DNA of 52,202 nt, from NCBI GenBank assembly GCA_964614345.1, contig CAZTLP010000005.1:1-52202 (forward strand). Reading direction: 5' to 3'. Positions within the stretch are counted from its first letter, which is position 1, and each line of letters opens with the position of its first letter. Shown here piece by piece: positions 8,973 to 17,334 of the stretch. The translations under genes were made by a program, and so were the position numbers. The notes below the pieces were generated by a model that saw only the letters and a program-made list of their open reading frames with translations, was not told the origin of the DNA and searched no databases. Source of the stretch: AEGEAN-183 sp964614345. GTDB taxonomy: Bacteria; Pseudomonadota; Gammaproteobacteria; Magnimaribacterales; Magnimaribacteraceae.

Positions 8973-9692
8973 ATGACCATAAAGCAAAATATAGATTCAG
9001 AAGAAATTCAAAAATTTGATGAAATAGCAAATGCCTGGTGGGATGAAGAAGGTAATTTTAAACCGCTGCATCAGATTAACCCTTTGAGGGTTAATTTTAT
9101 TAAAGAAAGGGTTAATTTAAGAGGAAAAAAAGTCCTTGATGTTGGTTGCGGAGGAGGAATTTTGTCAGAATCATTAGCCAGTTTAGGGGCTGAAGTAACT
9201 GCTATAGATGCTTCTGAAAAGACAATAAATATTGCGAAAGCGCATGCTAGAAAGGTTAAAAGCCAAGTTACATATTTACATACTACTACTGAAGGTATTC
9301 TAAGTAATAAATCAAATCAGAAGTTTGATGTCATTACATGCCTTGAAATGCTTGAACATGTTCCAGATCCATCACAAACTATTAGTGAATTTTCATCCCT
9401 GTTAGTTCAAAAAGGAGATCTCTTCATATCAACCATTAATAGAAATCCTCGTTCTTATTTGTTCGCAGTCATAGGAGCTGAATATATTCTCAACCTTTTA
9501 CCAAAAGGAACTCATGATTACTCTAAATTTATAAAGCCTTCTGAGATTTCTAGGTGGATAAGATCCTCTAATTTAATGCTTAAAGAAACCACAGGGCTTA
9601 GCTATAACCCAATTACAGATACTTATTGGCTGGGAAGAGATGTAGCAGTAAATTACATGATGCACATAAAGAAAGAAAATGGACTCGATTGA
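8973..9692 (+). CDS. ubiG: Ubiquinone biosynthesis O-methyltransferase
   Basis: A 239-residue class I SAM methyltransferase. It starts with a family-typical region (EIQKFDEIANAWWDEEG, then KPLHQINPLR). The SAM-binding motif I is VLDVGCGGGILSESLA near residue 55 and CLEMLEHVPDP is near 126. It performs both O-methylation steps of ubiquinone synthesis, so the organism respires with ubiquinone. It overlaps the next gene by 14 bases. The ubiG-mupP-yciK order near gyrA is also found in Pseudomonas. Confidence 0.95.
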   Translation: MTIKQNIDSEEIQKFDEIANAWWDEEGNFKPLHQINPLRVNFIKERVNLRGKKVLDVGCGGGILSESLASLGAEVTAIDASEKTINIAKAHARKVKSQVTYLHTTTEGILSNKSNQKFDVITCLEMLEHVPDPSQTISEFSSLLVQKGDLFISTINRNPRSYLFAVIGAEYILNLLPKGTHDYSKFIKPSEISRWIRSSNLMLKETTGLSYNPITDTYWLGRDVAVNYMMHIKKENGLD

Positions 9693-10347
9693 TTTCATTG
9701 TTTTCGATTTGGATGGCACTTTATTAGATACGGCAAAGGATTTCTTTATAGCCGTAAATGAACTGAGATCAAATTACCAATTAGAGCCCTGCGAATTTGA
9801 TGAAGTAAGAAGCAGAGTTTCTGAAGGTGCAATTAGTTTAGCTAGATATGCCCTAAACCTGAATCCTGATGATGAAGATAAAATTGAATTTCACAGACAA
9901 GAGCTTTTAAAAATTTATAACTCTTGTTGTCTAAATGAAACGACTCCTTTTGAAGGAATAACTGATTTATTAAAACAAATAAATAAGGCTGGTTTGAAAT
10001 GGGGGATAGTCACAAATAAACCCAAAGTCTTTGCAGACAAAATAGTTGGTCACTTTTTTTCTTCCTATGAACCTGCGTGCTTAATTTGCCCAGAACATGT
10101 AGGTGAAAGAAAACCTAGCCCAAAAGGATTATTGAAATCATGCGAGCTTGTGAGAACAGAACCAAACACTTCAATATATATTGGTGATCACTTCATAGAC
10201 ATCGAAGCTGGTAAAAGAGCTAATATGAGAACAATAGCTGCTGCATATGGTTACATACCTATAGGTCAAAGCTGTTCAGATTGGAAAGCAGACTTCTTAG
10301 CAGAAACCCCTAGCCAAATTAAGAACTTTATACCTAACTTACGATGA
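9679..10347 (+). CDS. mupP: HAD phosphatase, probably MurNAc-6-phosphate phosphatase
   Basis: A 222-residue HAD-superfamily hydrolase. It has the nucleophile motif FDLDGTLLDTA near residue 8, motif II at GIVTNKP near 113, a lysine in ERKPSPKGLL near 150 and the acidic motif IYIGDHFIDIEAG near 171. By sequence alone it could be a phosphoglycolate phosphatase (Gph). Its position between ubiG and a YciK-like SDR matches Pseudomonas mupP, whose product dephosphorylates MurNAc-6-phosphate in peptidoglycan recycling. The MupP call is therefore an inference from gene order. It overlaps the SDR gene by 4 bases (ATGA). Confidence 0.7.
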   Translation: MDSIDFIVFDLDGTLLDTAKDFFIAVNELRSNYQLEPCEFDEVRSRVSEGAISLARYALNLNPDDEDKIEFHRQELLKIYNSCCLNETTPFEGITDLLKQINKAGLKWGIVTNKPKVFADKIVGHFFSSYEPACLICPEHVGERKPSPKGLLKSCELVRTEPNTSIYIGDHFIDIEAGKRANMRTIAAAYGYIPIGQSCSDWKADFLAETPSQIKNFIPNLR

Positions 10348-11093
10348 TAAAAGCTTCTACATACAAAGCTCCAGATAATTTACTAAAAGACAAGGTTATC
10401 TTAATAAGTGGAGGAGGATCGGGTATTGGAAGAGAGGCAGGTCTTACTTTCTCCTTTTTTGGAGCAAACACAATTTTGTTAGGAAAAGATTCTTCTAACT
10501 TGGAAGAAACATACAGTCTTTTTGAAAAAAACAATCTTAAGAGGCCCATTTTGCAAGTAATAGATCTGGAAACAGCTAAAGAAGAAGACTTTAAGAAAAT
10601 TTCAAATGAGGTTCTTAAAGAATTTGGTAAATTGGATGGTCTTCTTAACAACGCTAGCATTTTAGGTACTAAGACTTCTATCCAAAATTATGATTTTGAA
10701 GAATGGAGGCGTGTATCAAGAGTTAATTTTGAGTCAGCTTTTCTATTAACAAGATCTTTGTTACCGGTTTTGGAGATACCAGATAATTCTTCAATTGTAT
10801 TTACCTCTTCAGGAGTTGGAAAGAAGGGACGAGCTTATTGGGGAGCTTATGCAATTTCTAAATTTGCTACGGAGGGCTTAGTGCAAATTCTTAGTGAAGA
10901 GCTTGAAAAAACATCTGGTATTAGAGTGAATGCCATAAACCCAGGACCAGTAGAAACTAAGATGAGAGCCCAAGCTTATCCAGCTGAAGACCCAAAAACT
11001 TTAAAAAATCCGAAAGAAGTAATGAATGCATATCTTTTTCTAATGGGAATAGATAGCTTAAACATTACTGGGCAATCAATTGAGGCTCAATAG
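10344..11093 (+). CDS. yciK: YciK-like short-chain dehydrogenase/reductase
   Basis: A classical SDR of 249 residues. The cofactor-binding turn is ISGGGSGIGREAG near 20, the structural motif is LLNNAS near 99, and the catalytic pair lies in AYWGAYAISK (YxxxK) near 170, followed by NAINPGPVET. It resembles E. coli YciK, a cytoplasmic NAD(P)-dependent oxidoreductase of unknown substrate that commonly follows ubiG and mupP. The start overlaps mupP by 4 bases. The 3' end overlaps the convergent rluB by 29 bases. Confidence 0.8.
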   Translation: MIKASTYKAPDNLLKDKVILISGGGSGIGREAGLTFSFFGANTILLGKDSSNLEETYSLFEKNNLKRPILQVIDLETAKEEDFKKISNEVLKEFGKLDGLLNNASILGTKTSIQNYDFEEWRRVSRVNFESAFLLTRSLLPVLEIPDNSSIVFTSSGVGKKGRAYWGAYAISKFATEGLVQILSEELEKTSGIRVNAINPGPVETKMRAQAYPAEDPKTLKNPKEVMNAYLFLMGIDSLNITGQSIEAQ

Positions 11094-11799
11094 ATTTAAT
11101 TTCTTTCTCTGACAACTCTTTATAATTTCCTTGTTTAAGATTTGCTGGAAGAAATAACCCACCAATTCTTACTCGTTTTAACCTCGAGACAGCAAAGCCC
11201 TGACTTTCCCACATCCTCCTAACTTCCCTAGTCCTGCCCTCCATAATTACCATAGCGAACCATTGGTTTGATTTTCCTTTTCTACCCGGTTGTATGTCAG
11301 AAAAACTAGCCTTTCCATCTTCTAACTTTACTCCTTCCAAAAGTCTTCTGATATGGTCCGGTTCAACCTGTCCTCGAATCCTAGCAACATATTCTCTCTC
11401 AATTTTAGAAGAGGGATGCATTAATTTATTAGCAAGTTCGCCGTTATTAGTAAACAGCATCAAGCCCGAAGTATTAATATCTAGTCTTCCCACAGATATC
11501 CATTTCCCCTTGCTTATCTTGGGTAAAGCAAGAAACACTGAGGGCCGGCCTTCAGGGTCTTTGGTAGAAGAAATTTCGCCTACTTTCTTGTTGTACATTA
11601 AAACTCTTAAAGGATTGGTTCCCTCTGAGATCTCAACAGTCTTCCCATCAATTTCTATTAAATCACGACGAGATATAGACATACCCAAAATGGCTTCTTG
11701 TCCATTTACTTTGATTCTGCCTTCTCTTATGAGGTTTTCAGCCTGTCTTCTAGAGACAATTCCTTCGTTAGCCAGGATTTTTTGAATCCTCTCTTTCAT
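11065..11799 (-). CDS. rluB: 23S rRNA pseudouridine synthase RluB-like
   Basis: A 244-residue RsuA-family pseudouridine synthase. An N-terminal S4 RNA-binding domain (residues 1-60, RIQKILANEGIVSRRQAENLI) precedes the catalytic domain with GRLDINTSGLMLFTNNGEL near 143, whose Asp is the nucleophile. GRTREVRRMWESQGF near 190 is a further family motif. The scpA-scpB neighbourhood favours RluB (23S U2605) over RluE/RluF/RsuA. E. coli RluB has a longer, disordered tail; here that tail is nearly absent. Its 3' end overlaps the convergent SDR gene by 29 bases. Confidence 0.88.
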   Translation of the reverse strand: MKERIQKILANEGIVSRRQAENLIREGRIKVNGQEAILGMSISRRDLIEIDGKTVEISEGTNPLRVLMYNKKVGEISSTKDPEGRPSVFLALPKISKGKWISVGRLDINTSGLMLFTNNGELANKLMHPSSKIEREYVARIRGQVEPDHIRRLLEGVKLEDGKASFSDIQPGRKGKSNQWFAMVIMEGRTREVRRMWESQGFAVSRLKRVRIGGLFLPANLKQGNYKELSEKEIKSIEPQLIAQ

Positions 11800-11820
11800 A
11801 GGAATTTACTTTCTAAATTT

Positions 11821-12423
11821 TTATTGAGGGGCTTGTAATTCTGATTGGGATTCTGGATGTTCCTTTTCTTCTTCAAGGGGAAGTTCCATATCTAAGGAAT
11901 CGACATCAGGTAAGTCAGGAAGATCAGGCAATTCTCTAAGGTGCTGAAGATCAAAGTAATCTAAGAACTCTTTGGTTGTAGCATAGAGAGATGGGCGTCC
12001 TGGAACATCTCTCTGACCCACAATTTTGATCCAACCCCTTTCTAGAATCCCTCTGATCAACTGGGTTCCAACTGACACACCTCTTATTTCCTCAATTTCT
12101 CCGCGAGTTATGGGTTGCCTGTAAGCTATAAGTGCTAGAGTTTCGAGAGTAGCCTTTGTATATTTTTGAGGTTTTTCTTCCCAAAGTTTAGCTATATATT
12201 TTGATAAGGATTGTTTAACTTGCATCCTGTAACCAGAAGAGACTCTCTTTAACTCTACACCTCTATTAGCACACAACTCTTCAATCTCATTTAATGTTTC
12301 TTTAATATCTTCTTTATCTGGGGTTTGATCCTTAGGAAAAAGCCTCTGAATCTCTTCTATCTTAAGAGGCCTAGAGGCTGACAAAAGAGCAGCTTCTATG
12401 ATCTGCATCAACTTATTTTCCAT
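11821..12423 (-). CDS. scpB: Segregation and condensation protein B
   Basis: A 200-residue protein with two winged-helix domains. Typical motifs include ALLSASRPLKIEEI near residue 12, TLETLALIAYRQPITRGEIE near 90, RGVSVGTQLIRGILERGWI near 113 and PGRPSLYATT near 141. The C-terminal 40 residues are acidic, with a short LPDLPDLPD repeat. ScpB binds ScpA and the SMC ATPase in chromosome condensation. The start shares one base with the scpA stop (TAATG), implying coupled translation. Confidence 0.93.
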   Translation of the reverse strand: MENKLMQIIEAALLSASRPLKIEEIQRLFPKDQTPDKEDIKETLNEIEELCANRGVELKRVSSGYRMQVKQSLSKYIAKLWEEKPQKYTKATLETLALIAYRQPITRGEIEEIRGVSVGTQLIRGILERGWIKIVGQRDVPGRPSLYATTKEFLDYFDLQHLRELPDLPDLPDVDSLDMELPLEEEKEHPESQSELQAPQ

Positions 12424-13229
12424 TAGTGCACCTCCTCAATTCCTTTAATGTGTATTGGTCCAAACTCTTCTGACTGTACAATTTCAATTAATGAGTCTTT
12501 CAACAATTCTAAAACAGCCAGAAAGGTAACTACAACTCCCATCTTGCCTTCTTTAATCTTAAATAAGGTTGAAAATTCTATGAAGGTTTCATTTCTCATT
12601 CTTTCAAGAATCTCTGTCATTCTTTCTCTAGTAGAGAGTTGTTCAAAATTAATAAGGTGAGCTTTTGATTGATCTACTCTACGCATTACTTCTGCTAACG
12701 CGAAACTCAGTTCTTCCATAGGTAAATCTACAATTGGAGTAACTGCTTCAAATTCAGGCAGTTTTGCTCCTGCTAAAAAGAAATCTCTGTTAAGCCTAGG
12801 TAATAAATCTATCTTTGCTGCAGCCTCTTTAAATCTTTGATATTCCTGTAATCTCCTCATTAATTCTGCTCTTGGGTCTTCTTCTTCTTCACTATCAGAA
12901 GGTCTTGGTAATAGCATTCTAGATTTTAATTCTGCTAAATAAGCTGCCATGACAAGATAATCCCCTGCTAACTCAATCTGAAATGCTTCCATAAGGTCAA
13001 TATAAGAGATGTATTGTTCTGTTATTTTTGCTACATCAATATCCAAAATATCTAGATTTTGTTTTCTTATGAGATATAGCAAGAGGTCTAAAGGTCCGGC
13101 AAAAGTATCTAGAAAAATCTTTAATGAATTGGGTGGAACATAAAGATCTTCCGGCAAAGAAGTAACTTCCTTACCTTGCACAGTAGCTAATACTATCTCC
13201 TCTTGACGAGGTACTTTGCTTTCAGACAT
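12423..13229 (-). CDS. scpA: Segregation and condensation protein A
   Basis: A 268-residue kleisin. The N-terminal half has FAGPLDLLLYLIRKQNLDILDIDV near residue 44 and YLVMAAYLAELKSRMLLPR near 90, both ScpA signatures. The C-terminal winged-helix part near 195-260 has VTFLAVLELLKD. It bridges the heads of SMC and recruits ScpB. It is followed by scpB with a one-base overlap and preceded by nadE with a 65-base gap. Confidence 0.93.
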   Translation of the reverse strand: MSESKVPRQEEIVLATVQGKEVTSLPEDLYVPPNSLKIFLDTFAGPLDLLLYLIRKQNLDILDIDVAKITEQYISYIDLMEAFQIELAGDYLVMAAYLAELKSRMLLPRPSDSEEEEDPRAELMRRLQEYQRFKEAAAKIDLLPRLNRDFFLAGAKLPEFEAVTPIVDLPMEELSFALAEVMRRVDQSKAHLINFEQLSTRERMTEILERMRNETFIEFSTLFKIKEGKMGVVVTFLAVLELLKDSLIEIVQSEEFGPIHIKGIEEVH

Positions 13230-13294
13230 TTACCAATACTCTTGTATTGGAGCGTCATTATAGCCCAGGAGCCCTATTTACCAATAAAAAGAGA

Positions 13295-14905
13295 TTACTG
13301 AGAATACTTGTTTGTAATTGGGTATCGTCTATCTTTTCCAAAACTTCTGTCTGTAATCCTGACTCCTGGAGGGGCTTGTCTTCTTTTGTATTCACTCCTA
13401 TCAATTAATTTGACTATCTTTTCTACTGTCTTTTTCTCAAATCCTTTTTCCACTATATCGACTAAACTTAGATCTTTTTCGACATAAAGTTCAATAATTG
13501 CATCAAGTATTTTGTAATCCGGTAAGCTGTCAGAGTCCTTTTGATCAGGAGCCAGTTCAGCCGAAGGAGGCCTGTCTATAATTCTTTGAGGAATTACTTG
13601 AGAGATAGAATTTCTATAATTTGCTAATTCATAAACCCAGGTTTTAGGGACATCTTTTAGGACAGCAAAGCCACCTGCTGTATCTCCATAAAGTGTTGAA
13701 TAACCAACTGCTGTTTCACTCTTATTTCCTGTTGTTAGTACTAAAGAACCTGACTTATTAGAGATCGCCATAAGTAGTACACCCCTACTCCTAGATTGAA
13801 GGTTTTCTTCAGTCTTATCTTTTTTCTTACCTTTGAATTCTTTCTTAAGAGATTTCTCAAATGAATTATAGATATCTTGAATTTCAATCACTTCATGTTG
13901 AATGTCTAGATTTTGAGCGAGTAGTTCGGCGTCCTCTACACTCATATCAGAAGTATACTTAAAGGGCATCATAACTGTCTTAACTCTATCTGCACCTAGC
14001 GCATCAGCTGCAATGACAGTTGTCAAAGCTGAATCAATACCGCCTGACGAGCCAATCAAGGCACCATTAAATCCATTCTTTTCTATATAATCCTTGGTGC
14101 CTAAAACAATGGCATCATATAAATTCTTTGCTTCTGGAGTCTCTATTGTCTTTTTCTTGTTTGTTAACATTAAAACATCATCTTTATAGTCAAAATCTAG
14201 GGTAGCAGTTGCTGTTTTAAAGCTAGGTAATTGAAAATCAACACCTAATCCAGGCGAAACTACCAAAGAAGATCCATCAAAAACAAGTTCATCTTGACCT
14301 CCAACTTGGTTTACATAAACGATGGGAACAGAAAACTTGTCAGCATGACTTATTAAAACTGTTTTCCTTTCTTCAAGCTTACTCTTGTGAAAAGGAGAAG
14401 CGTTTAAATTAAGTATAAGCTCAGCTCCCCTTCTTGTAGCCTGCCTTATGGCCTTTGTGTACCAAATATCTTCACATATGGTTATACCCAAGAGTGTATC
14501 TTTAATAGTTATTAAACAAGGACCTTTACCAGACGAAAAATACCTCTTCTCATCGAATACTTTATAGTTAGGAAGTTCCTGCTTAAAGTACTCAGTTTTA
14601 ATCCCCCCTCCACAAATTAAGCCTGCTGCATTATATATATGCTGGTTCTTTTTCCTTGGATAGCCAATAATCAAATTTAAATCGGGGCAATGATTTGCTA
14701 ACTGATTTATAGCTTTATCTACAGAAATGAATAAATCATCTCTCAACAGTAGGTCTTCAGGAGGATAACCAGTTAAAAACATTTCAGAGAAGAGGATTAA
14801 ATCTGGATTTTCATCCTTTAAGCCTTGTATTGCGCTAAGTGCAAGGGCTAAGTTCCCCTTTACATCTCCCACTATAGGATTTTCTTGAACAATGCTAATT
14901 TTCAT
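13295..14905 (-). CDS. nadE: Glutamine-dependent NAD(+) synthetase
   Basis: A 536-residue two-domain enzyme. The N-terminal nitrilase-like glutaminase domain carries the Glu-Lys-Cys triad: E41 in LFSEMFLTGYP, K115 in LPNYKVFDEK and C144 in ITICEDIW. The C-terminal synthetase domain has the ATP-pyrophosphatase loop IGSSGGIDSALT near 284-295. It makes NAD+ from deamido-NAD+ using glutamine nitrogen. It lies upstream of scpA-scpB-rluB on the same strand and is divergent from the DAHP synthase gene. Confidence 0.95.
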   Translation of the reverse strand: MKISIVQENPIVGDVKGNLALALSAIQGLKDENPDLILFSEMFLTGYPPEDLLLRDDLFISVDKAINQLANHCPDLNLIIGYPRKKNQHIYNAAGLICGGGIKTEYFKQELPNYKVFDEKRYFSSGKGPCLITIKDTLLGITICEDIWYTKAIRQATRRGAELILNLNASPFHKSKLEERKTVLISHADKFSVPIVYVNQVGGQDELVFDGSSLVVSPGLGVDFQLPSFKTATATLDFDYKDDVLMLTNKKKTIETPEAKNLYDAIVLGTKDYIEKNGFNGALIGSSGGIDSALTTVIAADALGADRVKTVMMPFKYTSDMSVEDAELLAQNLDIQHEVIEIQDIYNSFEKSLKKEFKGKKKDKTEENLQSRSRGVLLMAISNKSGSLVLTTGNKSETAVGYSTLYGDTAGGFAVLKDVPKTWVYELANYRNSISQVIPQRIIDRPPSAELAPDQKDSDSLPDYKILDAIIELYVEKDLSLVDIVEKGFEKKTVEKIVKLIDRSEYKRRQAPPGVRITDRSFGKDRRYPITNKYSQ

Positions 14906-14986
14906 TCAAATAGAATTATTAAGGATAATTAGATCCATTAATTATGTACGGAAAGGGGGAATGTAATCATCTTTAAAAAATACTTA

Positions 14987-15028
14987 TAGTATTCTAATAC
15001 TACAAACTATTAATTATCTAGGTAAAAT
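14987..15028 (+). promoter_or_regulatory. Putative aroG promoter with overlapping palindrome
   Basis: A 7-2-7 inverted repeat, TAGTATT-CT-AATACTA (14987-15002), overlaps a weak -35 candidate. It is followed at 15023-15028 by TAAAAT, a 5/6 match to the -10 hexamer. Transcription would start about 20 bases before the ATG at 15056. The palindrome is placed where a repressor operator would sit, but it does not look like a TyrR box (TGTAAA-N6-TTTACA). Both assignments are by eye. Confidence 0.35.
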
Positions 15029-15055
15029 GCAAAACCCTTTTTATAGAAGAAAGAA

Positions 15056-16111
15056 ATGAAATATCAAACAGATGATATAAGAATCTCAGGAATGCAGGAG
15101 CTTTTGCCTCCTGAGAGGCTTATGGAAGAACAGCCCATTTCTGAACCTTCTTCTAAACTAGTTTTTGAATCAAGACATAAGATTTCAGAAATTATTAATC
15201 AGAATGATGACAGATTAATAGTTGTCGTGGGTCCTTGTTCGATACATGACCCAGAGGCAGCTTTAGATTATGCAGAAAATTTACTTGAGGCATCTAAAGC
15301 ATACGAAGAAACTCTACAAATTGTTATGAGAGTTTATTTTGAGAAACCCAGGACTACTGTAGGCTGGAAAGGTTTAATTAATGATCCAGATCTAGATAAC
15401 TCTTTTAATATCAACAAAGGTATTTCACTTGCGAGACAACTCCTAAGAGACCTTAATGATTTAGGTGTATGTGCTGGAACAGAATTCTTAGATGTAATTA
15501 CTCCTCAATACTTAGCAGACTTAGTTTCGTGGGGCGCAATCGGAGCTAGAACAACCGAAAGTCAAGTTCACAGAGAATTAGCTTCCGGTATGTCTTGTCC
15601 AATCGGTTTCAAAAACACTACGGAAGGAGATGTAAAGGTCGCTGTTGATGCTCTTAAATCTTCAAAAATGCCTCACATGTTTTTATCAGTCACCAAAGAA
15701 GGTCGTTCAGCTGTCTTTTCATCGGCTGGAAATGAAGACTGTCACGTAATCTTGAGGGGTGGGAAAGAGCCTAACTATGGATCTGAATTTATTGAAGACA
15801 CTTCAAAGCTATTAACTGAATCTGGATTGAAAACCTCCATAATGGTTGATATGAGTCATGGAAATAGCTCTAAACAGCACAAAAACCAGATTGAAGTATG
15901 TAAAAGTATATGTGGTCAATTACTTTCAGGCGAAAGACGTATCACGGGAGTTATGATTGAAAGTAATTTAGTTGAAGGGAACCAATCCGTGACAAAAAAA
16001 GAAGACCTAATCTATGGCCAAAGCATAACTGATGCTTGCTTAAGCTGGGAAGACACAATGGGTTGTTTGGATTCTTTATCAGAGGCCATAATAGAGCGAA
16101 GACAAAAATAA
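15056..16111 (+). CDS. aroG: 3-deoxy-7-phosphoheptulonate (DAHP) synthase, AroG type
   Basis: A 351-residue class I-alpha DAHP synthase, the first enzyme of the shikimate pathway, condensing PEP and erythrose 4-phosphate. Motifs run VVVGPCSIHDPEAA near 58, RVYFEKPRTTVGWKGLINDP near 92, GARTTESQVHRELASG near 163 and MVDMSHGNSSKQHKNQ near 264. The start TDDIRISGMQELLPP resembles the regulatory N terminus of E. coli AroG. Which amino acid inhibits it cannot be decided here. It is a single gene, divergent from nadE, with a palindrome in its promoter region. Confidence 0.93.
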   Translation: MKYQTDDIRISGMQELLPPERLMEEQPISEPSSKLVFESRHKISEIINQNDDRLIVVVGPCSIHDPEAALDYAENLLEASKAYEETLQIVMRVYFEKPRTTVGWKGLINDPDLDNSFNINKGISLARQLLRDLNDLGVCAGTEFLDVITPQYLADLVSWGAIGARTTESQVHRELASGMSCPIGFKNTTEGDVKVAVDALKSSKMPHMFLSVTKEGRSAVFSSAGNEDCHVILRGGKEPNYGSEFIEDTSKLLTESGLKTSIMVDMSHGNSSKQHKNQIEVCKSICGQLLSGERRITGVMIESNLVEGNQSVTKKEDLIYGQSITDACLSWEDTMGCLDSLSEAIIERRQK

Positions 16112-16171
16112 AAACTACTGCTTGTTAATAGTTAGCAGATAATCTAACCTCAATGATCCGGTAAAAAAGAT

Positions 16172-17263
16172 ATGACGGATAACTTTCTTTCTTTCTCAAA
16201 AGACGCAGCTAGAACTCTCGGACTCTCCGAAGCAGTTATGCTAGAAACCATAAAGAAAAAAATACAATCACAGAATAATAAATTTACAGAATTAGATTTA
16301 ATTCTTGAGGAAGCTGTTTTTTGGGACAAGAAAAAAATAATAACCTTAATATCAAAATTACAACTAAGAGGATTGGTGAACTTCGATAAAGATAAAGAAA
16401 GAATCTCTTTGGTCTCACCTAAAAAGAAAGTTAAAGATTCAAGTGTTGATAAAAAAGACTTTGAGGAAAGAACTGGATCTTTGATAGAGAAGAACTGGGA
16501 ACCTGATGCTGCACTAATCGACCAAGCTAGTGAATACGGAATTTCTAAATCTTTTGTATTATCCCAGCTCGATGATTTTATTCATTTGCATAGAGAGAAA
16601 AGTGACACTAGTTATTCTTGGGGTGTCAAATTTTTAAGATTTGTAATAAAGAAATGGCGTTCGCAGGAAATAACAGACTTTAAAAAATTAAAAAGAAAAC
16701 CCATAGATCAATCTTGGCAACCCGATGAAGAAGCAATAGAGATTCTAACTAAGGCTGGAATTAGTAAAGAATTTATCAAAAATGAGATACCTGAGTTTAT
16801 TTTATACTGGAGTGAGAAAGGTGATGTGTCGGACACTTGGAATAGTAAGTTTATTGGCCAAGTTAGAAGGCAATGGGCTAAAACACAGCATTTAATAGAT
16901 AATTCTGAACTACCGGAACCCATTTCACCTGATTGGAAACCAAACCAAGATTTCTATGAAGTTTTAGCTCTCACTGAAATTAATAAGACTTTTGCTGATT
17001 CCGTATTAAGTGAATTTATTCTCTATTGGAAAGAAACAGGTCAAGCCCATAATTCTTGGAATAGTAAATTCTTCCAACATGTCAAATATCAATGGCAACG
17101 ACAACAAGGATTCAATCAATCACAACCTTTGAATGATGTAGATCAAAGAATTCAGTCTAGCTGGGACTTGAAAACTGAAGAAAAGACTGAAGATATTGAG
17201 CTAATTTCTAAAAAGAAAGTGAAATCTAAGTTAGAAGAACTCAAGAAAAAACATCTTATTTAG
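16172..17263 (+). CDS. DnaT-like protein with three tandem ssDNA-binding-type repeats
   Basis: A 363-residue protein. Residues 1-80 look like a winged-helix module (LSEAVMLETIKKKI ... ALISKLQLRGLVN-like spacing) of the kind found at the start of primosomal and DnaD-type proteins. Three repeats follow, each beginning with W-x-P-(D/N) and ending in (K/Q)W: W109-W162, W182-W235 and W255-W308. Within each, GI-or-EI-(S/N)K is followed by F(I/V)LYW or its variant and (S/T)WNSKF. This matches the C-terminal DnaT domain, which E. coli DnaT (179 residues) has once. In repeat 1 the YW and WNSKF positions are altered (IHLHRE, SWGVKF). A basic tail ends the protein. A role in replication restart is inferred. 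Confidence 0.7.
   Translation: MTDNFLSFSKDAARTLGLSEAVMLETIKKKIQSQNNKFTELDLILEEAVFWDKKKIITLISKLQLRGLVNFDKDKERISLVSPKKKVKDSSVDKKDFEERTGSLIEKNWEPDAALIDQASEYGISKSFVLSQLDDFIHLHREKSDTSYSWGVKFLRFVIKKWRSQEITDFKKLKRKPIDQSWQPDEEAIEILTKAGISKEFIKNEIPEFILYWSEKGDVSDTWNSKFIGQVRRQWAKTQHLIDNSELPEPISPDWKPNQDFYEVLALTEINKTFADSVLSEFILYWKETGQAHNSWNSKFFQHVKYQWQRQQGFNQSQPLNDVDQRIQSSWDLKTEEKTEDIELISKKKVKSKLEELKKKHLI
16496..17095 (+). repeat. Three in-frame DnaT-type repeats, 219-base period
   Basis: The coding repeats begin at codons for W109, W182 and W255, exactly 73 codons (219 bases) apart, and each spans 54 residues from first to last tryptophan. The linkers are therefore also equal in length. The DNA has diverged, so this is an old protein-level duplication rather than a recent DNA repeat. 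Confidence 0.75.
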
Positions 17264-17281
17264 TTTTATTACTACTATTTT

Positions 17282-17305
17282 GGTGTTATAGTTAGGTATA
17301 ACACC
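17282..17305. repeat. Perfect 9-base inverted repeat upstream of small ORF and RND operon
   Basis: GGTGTTATA (17282-17290) and TATAACACC (17297-17305) flank the 6-base spacer GTTAGG. It lies 18 bases after the DnaT-like gene stop and 30 bases before the 36-codon ORF. There is no U tract after it, so a terminator is unlikely. The symmetry and the TATAGT/TATAAC sequences inside it fit an operator overlapping a -10 region, as seen for TetR- or MarR-type control of efflux genes. No regulator gene is adjacent. Confidence 0.55.
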
Positions 17306-17334
17306 TAATTACACATTATTTAAAGGAACTATAG

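Noticed and set aside
11294..11785. Long open frame (163 codons) on the plus strand opposite rluB
   Set aside because: It lies wholly inside the well-supported rluB on the other strand, has no family features, and its length is a by-product of rluB codon use.
16118..16138. CTGCT-N11-AGCAG hairpin after the DAHP synthase gene as terminator
   Set aside because: The stem is only 5 base pairs and no U tract follows.
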